Notes under the pieces: model-generated
The model's input: only the letters and a program-made list of their open reading frames with translations
Told to the model about the DNA's origin: nothing
Database searches by the model: none
Shown here: one piece after another, positions 12,717 to 24,056 of the stretch
Numbering within the stretch: the stretch's first letter is position 1
How the letters are laid out: each line of letters opens with the position of its first letter
Made by a program: the position numbers and the translations under genes
Assembly (NCBI GenBank): GCA_022113835.1
Contig: JAILWY010000010.1
Span: 11,166,501 to 11,230,500, forward strand
Source of the DNA: Atopsyche davidsoni
Lineage: Eukaryota > Arthropoda > Insecta > Trichoptera > Hydrobiosidae
Direction of reading: 5' to 3'
Length of the DNA: 64,000 bases

Positions 12717-12840
12717 CGATTTAAATGTAATTCGACCAACGGTTCAAGAAAATTATTTTTTAGTTTACTTTTATAAATAGTTATAGAAGTAAACTCGAAA
12801 ATCATTTACATGAAACGTTGGTCGAATTACATTAAAATCG
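12717..12840. repeat. 124-bp fold-back hairpin
   Basis: The two halves (12717-12774 and 12783-12840) are reverse complements with a few mismatches. The outer part contains TGTAATTCGACCAACG and its complement CGTTGGTCGAATTACA; the inner part pairs AGTTTACTT with AAGTAAACT. The size and lack of coding suit a small fold-back MITE or hairpin RNA source. Confidence 0.8.
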
Positions 12841-14203
12841 AAAAAGTCAGGCTTTTTAAAATATAATACTATATTATTTACATATTATACTACTATATAT
12901 ATATAAACAAAAAAAAAATAGTATAAAGACTGAAGATATTCAACCGATGCATCTTTACATCACGATGTGAGTGAGATGATAGCAATGCAATGTGTGATGT
13001 CGTAATAATCTATTAATTCAAGGTCATTTTCACAGCTACAACTCACAAGTGATCTTATTTGTAAACCTACATTTAATAATCATAAATGGTTTTAATTTTA
13101 ATAATAATACGAATACTAATACGAGTATACTACATTTAGATGATTGCTCATTAAAGTCTCACGGATGAAACTCTTGAGGCTGGCATTTTGGCTAATCTTA
13201 ATATTGACGAGAGTTTAGAGTAAAAATAACTGATGTCTACACGAATACTATGTAGGTTACGAAACTTGGTGCATCTTGCATACAGATTCTCAACTTGAGA
13301 TTCAAACTCATGTTAGGGTATCGTAAATCGTAGTTATAAGGTTAAACAGTTTAAACCCTAGTGGATATTTTTAATTTTGTAAATCAAGGAAGTGAGGAAT
13401 ATTTTTTTTATGATTGTAAAATTTAATTAAATATGAAAATAGCTGAACTTCTGGTTTATTTGACCAAACATTTATTTGACCAATGTTATTTCTGCTATTG
13501 CTATTTCTCGTAAATTATGTAGTATTTTGTGATGATTTTTCATGTTAATAATATTTGTGTATATCATAAATGAACAGAAATTATCAATGCACACGTCATG
13601 CTGACGTCATGGTATTTCGAGCGCAATGTGAACCCTGACGAAATTGATGTTAAAGTTCACAGAACAGGAAGAACCTGGAACGGAGACATACCCCTTTGAT
13701 ACTGACTGAAGATTATTTACTTAAGGAGCCCCTAACCAAATCGGACAGTCCCATACCAGCCTAAAAAATAGACCAATCGACTATTTTTGACGCACGCGAA
13801 CCCACTGAAGAAGAAGAGGTGACAACAGCAATGGCTGGGAAAAAAAGTCGCTAGTGATGTCAATCTTCTCAATGTTGTTGCAATAAGCTTGGTAGAACGG
13901 TAATACTGAGAATGTGAAAAAAGGTCTGATGCTCAAAAACTAAATCCAAGCTACTTTAGTTAGCTAAAGAAATTTTGTTGTACCATCGTCCGATATATTA
14001 TATTTTTATACTTCATATTTCAAAAGAGAAAAATAGTTATCTCCTAACTTGTCAATTTAAAAAAAAAACTTATGTTGAATCGTGGAGATGATACACGTGC
14101 TATACGTTTAATGCATTTCCTACCCGGCGCCTTGATTACTGCAATTATACATACACTGACCAGTCGAATTACATAACATTTCTTGAGAGCTAGAACAAGA
14201 TAA

Positions 14204-14208
<5 letters not shown>

Positions 14209-14236
<28 letters not shown>
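14209..14236. repeat. (TA)n tract at left flank of transposon
   Basis: A TA dinucleotide run that ends exactly where the terminal inverted repeat begins. It is the left part of the tract into which the 2.6-kb element inserted. Confidence 0.9.
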
Positions 14237-14240
<4 letters not shown>

Positions 14241-16843
14241 GGTGTCCCTTAAATTTCAAGTTCGATATTTTTTTACGCATACCTTCTTAAAAGTTTAGTA
14301 ATAACCCTATATTGTCTAGAAAAAAATATTAGTTCGATTTATAAACGATAACCCGTGCCGACTTGCGATTTTAACTTGTCCATACAAGTTGCGTAAGTAC
14401 TGCGCTGTGACTTTTACAAATAAATTTTATTTGTCATTTCATACGTGATTTTTGAGATTAGTAGTGCTCCATTGTTTAGTGCGTTAACATGTCGGTAGAA
14501 TTACGGAGTCATAAACAAAATAATTTCCTTATCGGTTTGCCTAGATATCAAATGAATGGTGCAAAATTACCATCTAATCGACAATTTCTCTCGGTCCTAT
14601 TTAACAATATTCTTGAGGTTAAACTGACTGTTAGTGAAAGTGCAAATCTTGTGATTAAGGAGTGCATCATATATTGGGAAAAAGCAAGAATTCCAACAGG
14701 GGCATTTCCTAACTGCGTGAAGAAAATTGTTGATTTATATCATGTTTGGAGAGAGATGCAAAAAAATTGTAAGAAAACTCAGGTTACGTTCAAGAGCCGT
14801 GAGAACAATTTCAAAATTGATCTTGATAATTTGTTTGATATTGCACATGCTGATGCTTTTGAGAGAATGAAAATAGAGGAAGATAAATTATTTTTAATGA
14901 AACAGAGACAGCCAGGTCGGCCGGGATGCTTAGGTGGTGTTGATAAAAAATTGGCGGAAAAAGAAGATAGATCTAAACAACGACGATTGGAAGAAGAGGA
15001 AAGGGTTGTAAGACAAAGAGAATCACTAGCTGCTGAAACTAGAAAATCAAGGGCAGAAGCATTAAAATCTGACTTCCAAAACAATGTACCCGACGTAGTC
15101 ACAGTCCATTGGGATGGAAAACTATTACCCGGGTTGGATGAACGAAGTTCTAAAGAAGAACGCTTGCCAGTTATTGCTTCGTTTGACGATAAGGAACAGC
15201 TTCTTGCAGTGCCGAAACTAGAACATTCTTCTGGAAAACATCAAGCTAAGGCTGTTTCAACAGCTCTCTTTGACTGGAACCTTCACGATAAAGTACAAAT
15301 AATGTGCTGCGACACAACAGCTTCCAATACTGGCCATTTCAATGGAGCTTGTGCTATTTTGGAGCAAACTTTAGGAAGAGAATTGCTGCTTTTCACCTGT
15401 CGTCATCATGTTTATGAATTGGTCCTAAAAGCTGTCTTTGAAAGTAAAATTAAGCAAATTACTAGTAGCCCAGATATTCCAATGCTTAAAAAGTTCAGAG
15501 AAAATTGGAAAAACATCGACGCTAGTAACATTGAACCATCTCTTAATTTCGTAAAACAACGTGTTGCCGAGACAGACATTCAAGCTTTGTTAATATTTTA
15601 TAAGGCAGAATTAGACAAAGGTTATTTAAGAGATGACTACCGCGAATTGGTCGAACTGTGCGTAATATTTTTGGGAGGAGACACAGAGGAAAAATTAAAA
15701 CTAAGCCCCCCCGGAGCAATGCATCAGGCTCGCTGGATGGCGAGAGCGATCTATTCTTTAAAAATATGTTTACTTCAGTCACAATGCAGAATAACTGCGA
15801 AGGACAAAAAGGCTCTACAAGATGGTTTCTTATTTGTCGTGATATTGTATGTTAAACCTTGACTCGAATATACAGTGGCGATCAAAGCACCTAACCAAGA
15901 TTTGCGCTTCTTGAAGATGTTAAAAGAGTACGAAAAAGTTGACGCAACAATTTCTAATGCTTCTATAAGCAAGTTTAGCCATCACTTGTGGTATTTATGT
16001 GAAGAGACAGTTATTCTATCACTGTTTGATGATGAAGTTAATAACCAAACTAAGAAGAAAATGATTGCCAACTTCAACCGGGACAAAACCTCAGATTTTA
16101 GCAAACGCGATGACCCGTCAAAGGAAGAACTTCCTCAAAGGTTGTTTGGTAAGTTAAATTGACTTTTTGTATATTTTATTTAAATATATTTAAATTGTTG
16201 TAGATTTTTTTTGTTATTTGTCTTATTTTTCTTTTTTTTTCCAGACAAAACACTGCATGATTTCGTATCGGAAAAGAGCAAACAATTTTTATCACGACTG
16301 CAGATCGACGACAGTTTTCTAAAGGAAGATGTATCTTCTTGGAATAATAATGCTGCTTTTCTGGAAGCTAAATGAAAAATTAATTTTTTGAGAGTTGTGA
16401 ATGATACTGCTGAAAGGGCTGTTAAAATGATGCAAGATTTTAACGGACTTATCACGGCTGAAGAAGAACAAAAACAGTTCTTGCTGCGCTGTGTCCAGGA
16501 ACATAGAAAATTGTATCCGGACTGTAAAAAAACAACTCTAAAAAAAAGTTACCCTGACTGATTGTTATTACTTTATGTTTTTGATTAAAGATTAATGTTC
16601 ATCTAATTGAATTTTTACTATTATTTACTTAATTTATTGCATTTATAATGATTTTATACCAGACCGAAATATCAAGACAAAACACGTTTTTTACTAAACT
16701 TTGAAGCTCGGTCGGCACTGGTTGCAATTATGCTAGAAAGATGAAATTTTATATTTAAGACTCTTATAGCATTACTAAAAAAAGTAGAGGGTATGCATTT
16801 CGAAATTTGAAAAAAAAAATTTTTTGGTCATATAAGGGACACC

Positions 16844-16847
<4 letters not shown>
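14237..16847 (+). mobile_element. 2.6-kb TIR DNA transposon, superfamily unassigned
   Basis: The element starts TTAGGGTGTCCCTTA and ends with its exact complement TAAGGGACACCCTAA, a 15-bp perfect terminal inverted repeat. Both sides abut (TA)n, so the target duplication is either TA or a longer TA-rich word that cannot be resolved. Inside is one transposase-like gene (14489-16561) in + orientation with a short intron. The 2611-bp size suits an autonomous cut-and-paste element, but the gene is broken, so this copy is probably dead. I recall similar predicted proteins in other insects but cannot assign a superfamily. Confidence 0.85.
14489..16561 (+). pseudogene. Transposase-like gene with two in-frame TGA codons
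   Basis: The ATG at 14489 opens a 457-codon frame that stops at TGA 15860-15862, after LYVKP. The same frame continues without a shift through VAIKAPNQDL to a donor (GTAAGT, 16149), and resumes at 16245 after CCAG in the matching phase. A second TGA lies at 16373-16375, and the frame then runs through VVNDTAERAVKM to the stop at 16559-16561. The full protein would be about 660 residues. Visible features are a Lys/Glu-rich coiled segment (about residues 150-190), a CCDTTASNTG motif followed by CRHHVYE (about 270-310), and the C-terminal NDTAERAV. The aspartate in CCDTT could be catalytic (inference). Single-base nonsense changes best explain the breaks. Confidence 0.8.

Positions 16848-16900
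<53 letters not shown>
16848..16900. repeat. (TA)n tract between two transposons
   Basis: About 50 bases of TA repeats that separate the right end of the 2.6-kb element from the left end of the mariner. Confidence 0.93.
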
Positions 16901-16901
<1 letters not shown>

Positions 16902-16902
16902 T

Positions 16903-18290
16903 GGGATCCCAAAACTCACGCAGGCATTTTAATGGAAAATAAAGGTTGAATTTTTTTTATTGATTTATAAAGTATACAGCATAAGGTTATGCGTGGATGG
17001 TCGTGGTTTTGTTGGCATAGATCTTAGATTTCAAAAACCTCAAAGAAAAATCGCATGATCTGAGCGACCAATTCTAATCACCAAAACTGGAAATTACACG
17101 ACCAGGAAATTACTCATGCATTGTATTGTTTCTCGAGCTGTATCGGTTATGGCACCATCTTGTTAAAACTCATGCCATCCATATCTGGCTATTTAGCCAC
17201 AAAAACTGGATTATCGTGTCGCGGTAGCGAGTCAAAATTCGCACCAAGCAGTGACACGTTGTAGATGCATTTGTTTCTCAACATTCACTCGAGAATTTTC
17301 TGAACCCCAAATGTGACAATTTTGTCGATTAACCAAGCTTTTTTCTTCTAGTGCCTCTCCTCATAAGAGGTTGGTAACCATTTCATCGAACATATTTCTA
17401 TCCTGGGCCAGTCTCACTCATTCGGCCGTACTTCGGACCTCCAGCTACTGGCACAAATTCCGCATCCACGTAAACTTCCTCCTTCCAATGCCCCCTTTTC
17501 CTTTGATTTTTCCTTAGACAATCGGCTGTAGGATGCAATATAATTTTACCAGTTATGAAAATGTGGGCAAAATAGGAGAACTTGCGCTTTTTTACCAACA
17601 TCAGGAGTTTTTTTTCTTTGCGCATTATGTATAAGACTTTCATTTGTAATGCGTTCAACCCATGATATTTTAAGGATTCTCTTATATAACCAGATTTAAA
17701 CGACACAATTCATCTCATAGTAGCTGTCTTGGGGACTGAGACGACAAGCCATCAATATGAAAATGAGCCTCATCGCTGGAGATGCTCTTGTTCGAAAAAT
17801 CAGCACCCTGTTGTTGTTCCGTAATCCACTCAACGAACTCTTTTTACTCGTACAACGAACTCGTAGTCTTCAGTAAATTGAACTTGATAAGCTTAAAGAT
17901 GGAAATCTTTCGTGAGAATACACTTTAGGGAACTTCTCGGAATGTCAAATTATTGCCGGATTGATATCCATAGTCACTCAGCAACACTCTCATAAACTGC
18001 TTCGATGTTTTGTGTTGAAAGACGGTAAAGGATCACTAATTGATCCAGTCTCCATTATTTTATAAATCAATCTATCTGATGTTGATGAAGTTAAATCACT
18101 ATTCCGACCATACTTTATATGAAAATTTTACGAATATTACTCAACAATGAAAACGCATTTTTTTTTGTGTAGTGCTCCATTTTAAATGACATTTATGTAT
18201 GAACTGACACGCTGTCTTTTTTTTGTTGGCAACACTTTACCGCACAAATGACGCCAAATTCAAATCTTACGTGAATAATTTTGAGACACC
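16903..18290 (-). mobile_element. Decayed mariner-like element, interrupted by a LINE
   Basis: The ends are imperfect inverted repeats: GGGATCCCAAAAC at the left and the complement of GGTGTCTCAAAAT at the right, both bounded by TA repeats, as expected for TA-specific Tc1/mariner insertion. Reading leftward, the body contains recognisable transposase blocks of the kind with SDEAHFHIDG, then LVNRQNCHIWGSEN, then DGA and TARET. Stops and frame breaks are frequent. A 406-bp LINE piece splits the gene between the HIDG and LVNRQN blocks. Without it the element is about 980 bp, shorter than an intact mariner. Confidence 0.85.
17339..17744 (-). mobile_element. LINE 3' fragment inserted in mariner
   Basis: A 5'-truncated non-LTR retrotransposon on the - strand, flanked by a 5-bp duplication CAAGC (17334-17338 and 17745-17749). 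Removing the insert and one CAAGC restores the mariner reading HIDGLVNRQN exactly. The insert ends in a short A run (six T on the + strand, 17339-17344). Its frame shows the reverse-transcriptase C-terminal pattern ILKISWVERITNES, then KGALEGG-like basic Gly segments and a MKWLPTS end, as in common insect LINE ORF2 proteins. The frame is broken in places. Confidence 0.8.
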
Positions 18291-18345
18291 TATATATATA
18301 CCTATACATATATAATATATGTAAATAAATATATATGTATAATAA

Positions 18346-18384
<39 letters not shown>

Positions 18385-18390
18385 TATGGC
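18291..18390. repeat. TA-rich microsatellite
   Basis: TA repeats with interruptions at the right flank of the mariner. They are likely part of the same original TA tract that received both transposons. Confidence 0.85.
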
Positions 18391-19889
18391 TAATTATGGG
18401 AAAATTATGGCTACAAGAAAAATCATGAAATTTTGAGGATCAACTAAAAAAGAATTAAATTTTTTTAATTTCAAAATTGTTTATTTTTCATTAATAAGTT
18501 TAATTTCAGTTTAAGTTCATTAATAAGTTTCATTAGTAAGTTGTATGTATTACAGTTGATTGAAATGTGGTGGGTGACTATCCCCGGCCATGTGCGCAGG
18601 TTTCGGAGCTTAAAATGTGTGGCTTATTTGGTAGCATTCATGATTTACTATAGGTTCAGTAGTGTGTTAGGCAGGGAAAATGAGTGGGAAAAACCAGGAT
18701 CTACTAAGTACAGTCCTATAAGTTTACATGAAAATGAAAGATCTGACAAGTTTATGAATTGAATTTTTATTTTCCTATTCAACGATATGTTTGCTGGAAG
18801 ATAAATTGAACACATACAATAAGAAATGGTTTGTATAAGTCTATAACCAATATCAGGTAAAGCAAGAGAACGAAGTTAGGAACTTAGCTAAGAAGGAAAT
18901 CTCTGACCGTAGTCCGACCCATCATGAAATTCAATGCCAATGTTTTGAGAAGAGCAGAGTGATCTTATTACATAATAGTTATTCTTATACTACTTCCCCT
19001 TGTTTCAATAAATTCAATCAAGGGGCTTTGTTAAGTTATTTCATTATTGATATATGAAAATCACCACATTTGCTCATTCGACATCCCCATAGCGGACTTA
19101 ACGCTCTCTTATTCCTTTTTTTAGCCATAAAATATATTCATTTGAATACAATCAATATAGAAAATAAAAGATTATACTAGAATATTTGAAATATTGCTCA
19201 GTGATTTTACAAAACCCAAAAAATTTAGTCTCTAATAAAGCAATCAATATAAGAAAAATATTGATTAAGAGAAAATGTCATGCAATAATGTATATATTGA
19301 ATGTCAGAAGAATAAATCATAAGACTTGATAAAAAAAAATCCTGCCTAATGGTTTTTAAATAATGATATTCAGTTTCTAATGTCAATATGCTTATAATTT
19401 TTTTTATCAAATACTTGAAATCTTATATTTAGCCAAATATTACTCTTTATTGTATGAAAAATACATTCATCCCAATAAAGTTTATCAAAGTCTATTGTTT
19501 GTGTTCAGTTTGGGTGAAACCAGTTTTATTGAATGGAAGAGTACATATGAGAAAATATTTTTGATTTTTGAAAAAATCTAATTTCATATGATAACTGTAA
19601 TATTTAATCTATAAAATCACAAGAAGTAAGCAGAGTAGATCCGTCATAAATGAAATGAGATATGTATAAGATATATATATATATAAATATTTTTTTTACT
19701 GTTGGCCCACGGCAGCGCTGTAGTACTACTTCCAGGTGCCGACAGCTGGTCTTTTATATACAATATATCTAATATAATCATACACGATTCATTCATTCGT
19801 GAGGGGGGTTTCCCATGGAGCGCACTTTTCGCTGTTCCCCAGTCTGTCTCCCCTCCCTTCTATTCGTCTCTGACATTCGTCCCTTACTA

Positions 19890-20500
19890 TCTATGGAGAC
19901 AGCGTCTCCGTTAGTTGATGCGCTGAAAAACACGAAAGCTGAAAAGCATGAAAATGGTGTCTCGTGCTCTTTAGCTCTCGATCCTCTTCGTGTCGTTCTT
20001 GTCTTGTCCGTGGGCTTCTCCTCAGGTCGAAGCTCTGGAGTCTAGTTGGCGTTGCCTTTCGAGCTCCTACCTTCAAGTCATGGTCTTCTCGGCAAAGGAG
20101 ACGACTCCGTCCCGAGCTCGCTGGTCCTTGAGCATGGACGGCACTAGCTCGTCTGCCGTCCAGACGATGCCAAGGCTGTTCCGGAGTCACCATCGTTCCA
20201 CTTCAGTCGCTCCGCAGTTGAAGAAGGCATGCCCTGCGTTGTCGCTGTAGTCATCGCACAGTGGGCAGCTTACGTCGACAGGTCGGATGATCCTCCCGAG
20301 GTAGCTGCCGGAGCAGCCGTGCCCCGAGAGGAGTTGGGTCAGCCTATAGGTGACCTGGCCGTGGTGTCGCGAGATCCACGGGCGGATGTCCGGGATAAGC
20401 CTTCACGTCCAGCGCTCATTGGTGGATATCGCCCATCGCTGTCGCCAAGTCTCAGTGACGTCTGCCCTCACGCTGTTCCTGATAATATGTATAAGATTAC
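19890..20500 (-). mobile_element. R1-like LINE ORF2 C-terminal fragment
   Basis: On the - strand from about 20490 leftward the sequence reads RLIPDIRPWISRHHGQVTY, then RLTQLLSGHGCSGSYLGRI, then CPLCDDYSDNAGHAFFNC. This is the zinc-knuckle-containing C-terminus typical of R1/TRAS-type insect non-LTR retrotransposons. It has stops (for example after NERWT and VERW), so it is dead. GC content is higher than the surroundings. The 5' part is missing. The ends are not sharply defined. Confidence 0.8.
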
Positions 20501-20569
20501 TCCTATTTAATGCAAAAAAAACCTAATTGTGTGCAGCACTAATTAAATTTGTAATCCATTAATCATTCA

Positions 20570-20612
20570 GTAAATAGTTAACTACACATGAAATGTGTAG
20601 TTAACTATTTAC
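20570..20612. repeat. Perfect 20-bp palindrome with 3-nt loop
   Basis: The arm GTAAATAGTTAACTACACAT (20570-20589) is followed by GAA and then by its perfect complement (20593-20612). There are no mismatches. Confidence 0.95.
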
Positions 20613-22680
20613 ACACATCAGTGAAGACAATGTATTAATTTTTATTTTTTCCTCGTCGGTACTCTTTAGGTTGTGATAGATATCCAGCCTCTACTTGATT
20701 GACTTCTAACATATTAAATGACTACATTCTGAGTTGGGGGTATTTTCAAATATTGGCAAGGAGGGAAATTCAAGAGCACCCTATTTCCTCGATGATCTAC
20801 GAGAGCCTATAGGAAACCACCAATAAGATGTCAAGAAATACTTGAAGAATGCCTACATATGATGAGTATACTCAAGCATTGAATGTTACTTTCTCAATAT
20901 GATTAAGTATCAAAATAAATTAAAAATTTTAACAGGTTTTAAAGATTAACATTTACTTGCTTTACACATAGCTTTGCTTGGCTACCACCATCATTACTTG
21001 AATTTACAGGTCAAAAGCTACACATTCTCATTTAAGTTGAACCTAGAAATACATTTATACATTTTCTTCTCATCTTTATATATCTCTAGTAGATATATGA
21101 TATGCATTATCAATTTTATATAGTTTTTATAATATTTAAATTAACGGATTCAATTAATTTTATTATTACAAATCGAAGTCGACCAAAACATGAAAATAAT
21201 GAGTACACGGTCCAACTACTTTGCCAACAAGCCATGTTTTTACAATCAATCCTAATTTTATATATATTTCATTCTCATTAAATGATTTCATAGATCTATT
21301 CAGAGGCCAAATCAAATGACTAATGATTATCAGTCGCCAGTTTCTGAAACTTATATTATTCGTGATATGTAAATATCAAAAGTAATTAAAGATTTGAGAA
21401 AAGATAATATAATTATTACCTATTATTGATGTTCAGTAATATTACTTTTTGGTTGATAATCTTTTAAACAAGTACCACTTTCATAATACTACATAAATTT
21501 CTCATATAATTTGTAATTTACTTATTTTAAGCTGTTGAGTATACACATTCATATTTTACATATAAAATACATATATTTACATTTACAAATATACATTAAT
21601 AATTTATTAAACACATACATTAATACAATGTATTTTAAAATTAAATTAAATGCTTATGCTTGGTTATCCTTATAAAATAATTTAAGACAGCGCTATACAT
21701 TATTCTTCTTTGTAAGGCTAAAATTTATCAGAATGCTAGACTTCCCATGGTTTTATGGTAAGACAAACTACTAACAGACTGAGCAGTTGTGAAAGGTTTC
21801 ATAAATCAGACTCAGATTAAGTGATTTTATTAGTAGCTTTGATAATTTCTTCCTATTTATATAATCAATCAGTAATCGTCAAGTAAGGTGAGGTGACAGA
21901 TTTAACGAAAACAACAAAAAACAATGATTATAAAATAAAATCATTTGAAAGAAGTTTAAATCTATTGAGAGATAGATTTTTTAATATTATATTGGATTTT
22001 CTTCCAAAATAAAATTAAATTTACTTCTTTTATTTGGTTTATGTTCTTATTTTTCACCAAAACAGTTATGGTATTAAAAAAATGTTGAAACATTTGATTG
22101 TTTGTTACATTAAATTTTTTCGCTTTACAGATTTTCATCTTACTAGACAGGATTTTGAGATTATTTTTTGTACATTGTGACAAAATGACCTGTATTTAAA
22201 AGATCTTTGGGAAGAATCCCAATTTTTTCCTTTTCGAGATTGGATTATAATTCCAAATGTTACTGGAAGTAGATGATATACTTGGACAAGGCTTACTCGA
22301 TATTATATGGAATGAATTAAATGTAATATATTCAATGAATGAACGGAGATGACGATTCATTCAGTTCAGGATGGAAGTCAGTTCTTATAATATGATATTT
22401 ATAATATGCGGCCATAAGTTTGCCAATACTTTGTAATACATATACATATTCTAAACAAATGATACCAAAATATTTAGTATCAAATTGGACGGAAGTTGAA
22501 CTTCATTAATCAGTGGATAAAATTCAAAAATTACATAATATTATGATTCAATAAAAAAATAAAAAATACATATTTAAAAAAATTAACAAAAATATATCTA
22601 TACATTTTAATATTGATTATTTATTATATATATTATTTCTTATGTATATATACATATATATTTATACAATAAATATTTAT

Positions 22681-22862
22681 GACAGCGAGTACTTGGTGGT
22701 ATTCCAATACTTGAGTGATTTTTCCACATGATATTTTTATTGGTGACCGGTTTCGCTAACCTTTCACGTAGGCATTATTAAACTGAGTCTCTCAACTCAA
22801 ACTCAAACTCAGTTTGATAATGCCAACGTGAAAGGTTGGCGAAGCCGGTCACCAATAATAAT
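22681..22862. repeat. Fold-back element, copy 1
   Basis: Inverted arms read TTATTGGTGACCGGTTTCGC and its near complement, around a short centre. The outer left sequence (ACTTGAGTGATTTTTCCACA) also occurs at the ends of a second copy at 33917-34145. A solo degenerate arm is present at 56665-56722. It is a non-coding MITE-like family. Confidence 0.8.
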
Positions 22863-23214
22863 TAACATTTGAAAAAAAAAACTGTATATGTATTATATAG
22901 ATACAAATATAATCATTTAAATATAGAACGACCATAAAATATATATATACTATAGTTATGACCACAGACTCGTGAATATATCTATCAAACGTCATTCTCG
23001 CGAGTGATCTAGAAAATATTTCATTATTTACTAAAATCGGGATAATAGATGTTTTACTTTAGTGAAGGAATGAGAGAATCCACGAGTCTCTGCAGTCTGG
23101 GACTGCATAAAGAAATATTCAAGTATTTTTTATCCTAATAGTGTCTGAAAGTCCGACAGTTAGTCCTATAATAAATAAATAAATAATCTTGCCAGTTTCT
23201 TAGCCGCGTAGCAC

Positions 23215-24056
23215 TGTAGGGGTTAGTACCTACATTGGAACACGTGTCTTACGGCCTGTTGGAATGTGACATTTGACCCATAATCCATTAGATATTTTAT
23301 TAGACGGCCCATTAAAATATTACATAAACCCATAGTAATTAGCGATCAGTCAAAAGGCGATCGTATTTCAGGCGAAATGTCCTCGCAATGAGACACCCCC
23401 TGATACGTGGGATTCTTCCTGTTTACGCTATCCACAAAGGCAGCGGGACCCTATATAAGAGTTTTCGCCAATGATTATGATGTCACCAATTCGCCGCAGG
23501 TTGAGTGATTGTTGTTGAAGATTCAGATGATGTGATTGCAGGATTGATATAAGGTTGGAAATCAGAAGGCTGGCGAAATATTTGCGTATTCGTAGTTTAT
23601 TTAATATAACTACACTTGTTAGAAAAGTACGTGGTTACTAGTACGATGCCGCGAGGTCTCTAAGGAGAGGCGCGGGGAAGCCGCTTATATAGGGTCCCAC
23701 GTATCGGGGGTGTCTCATTGCGAGGACATCTCGCCTGAATACGATCGCCTTTGACTGACCGCTAATTACTAAGGGATTATGTTCTACTTTAATGGCAGCC
23801 TAATAAAATATTTAATGGATTAAGGATCGAATGTCACATTCCAACAGGCCGTAAGACACGTGTTCCGATGTAGGTATTAACCCCTACAGAGTCTTCCCCG
23901 CGCCTCTCGCCAGAGAGACCTCGCGGCATCGAAGCAGTGACCACGTACGCAAAGATTTCGCCAGCCTTCTGATTTGCAAACATACATCAATCCTGCAACC
24001 ACAACATCACATCAACGACATCGGAGACAACAATACTTCATAATACTTTGGCGAAA
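23215..24056 (+). mobile_element. LTR (+ orientation) split by a solo LTR
   Basis: An LTR in + orientation starts TGTAGGGGTTAGTACC, has a TATA box CCTATATAAG at about 23450, and is interrupted there. It resumes at 23889 with GAGTCTTCCCCGCGCC and ends in TTTGGCGAAA at 24056. Next comes TGGTGACCCCGGCG, a primer-binding-site-like sequence starting with the expected TGG. Without the insert it is about 412 bp. Similar leader sequence repeats to about 24140, but no gag or pol follows, so only the 5' end of the element remains. The class (Ty3/Gypsy or Bel-Pao type) cannot be assigned. Confidence 0.75.
23463..23888 (-). mobile_element. Solo LTR of same family nested in LTR
   Basis: A 426-bp LTR on the - strand, from TGTAGGGGTTAATACC at 23888 to GGCGAAA at 23463. 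It has TATATAAGCGGC as core promoter and AATAAA as a possible poly(A) signal. It interrupts the + LTR just after its TATA box. The 4-bp word GAGT flanks it on both sides (23459-23462 and 23889-23892) as a target duplication. The lack of internal sequence makes it a solo LTR. Confidence 0.8.
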
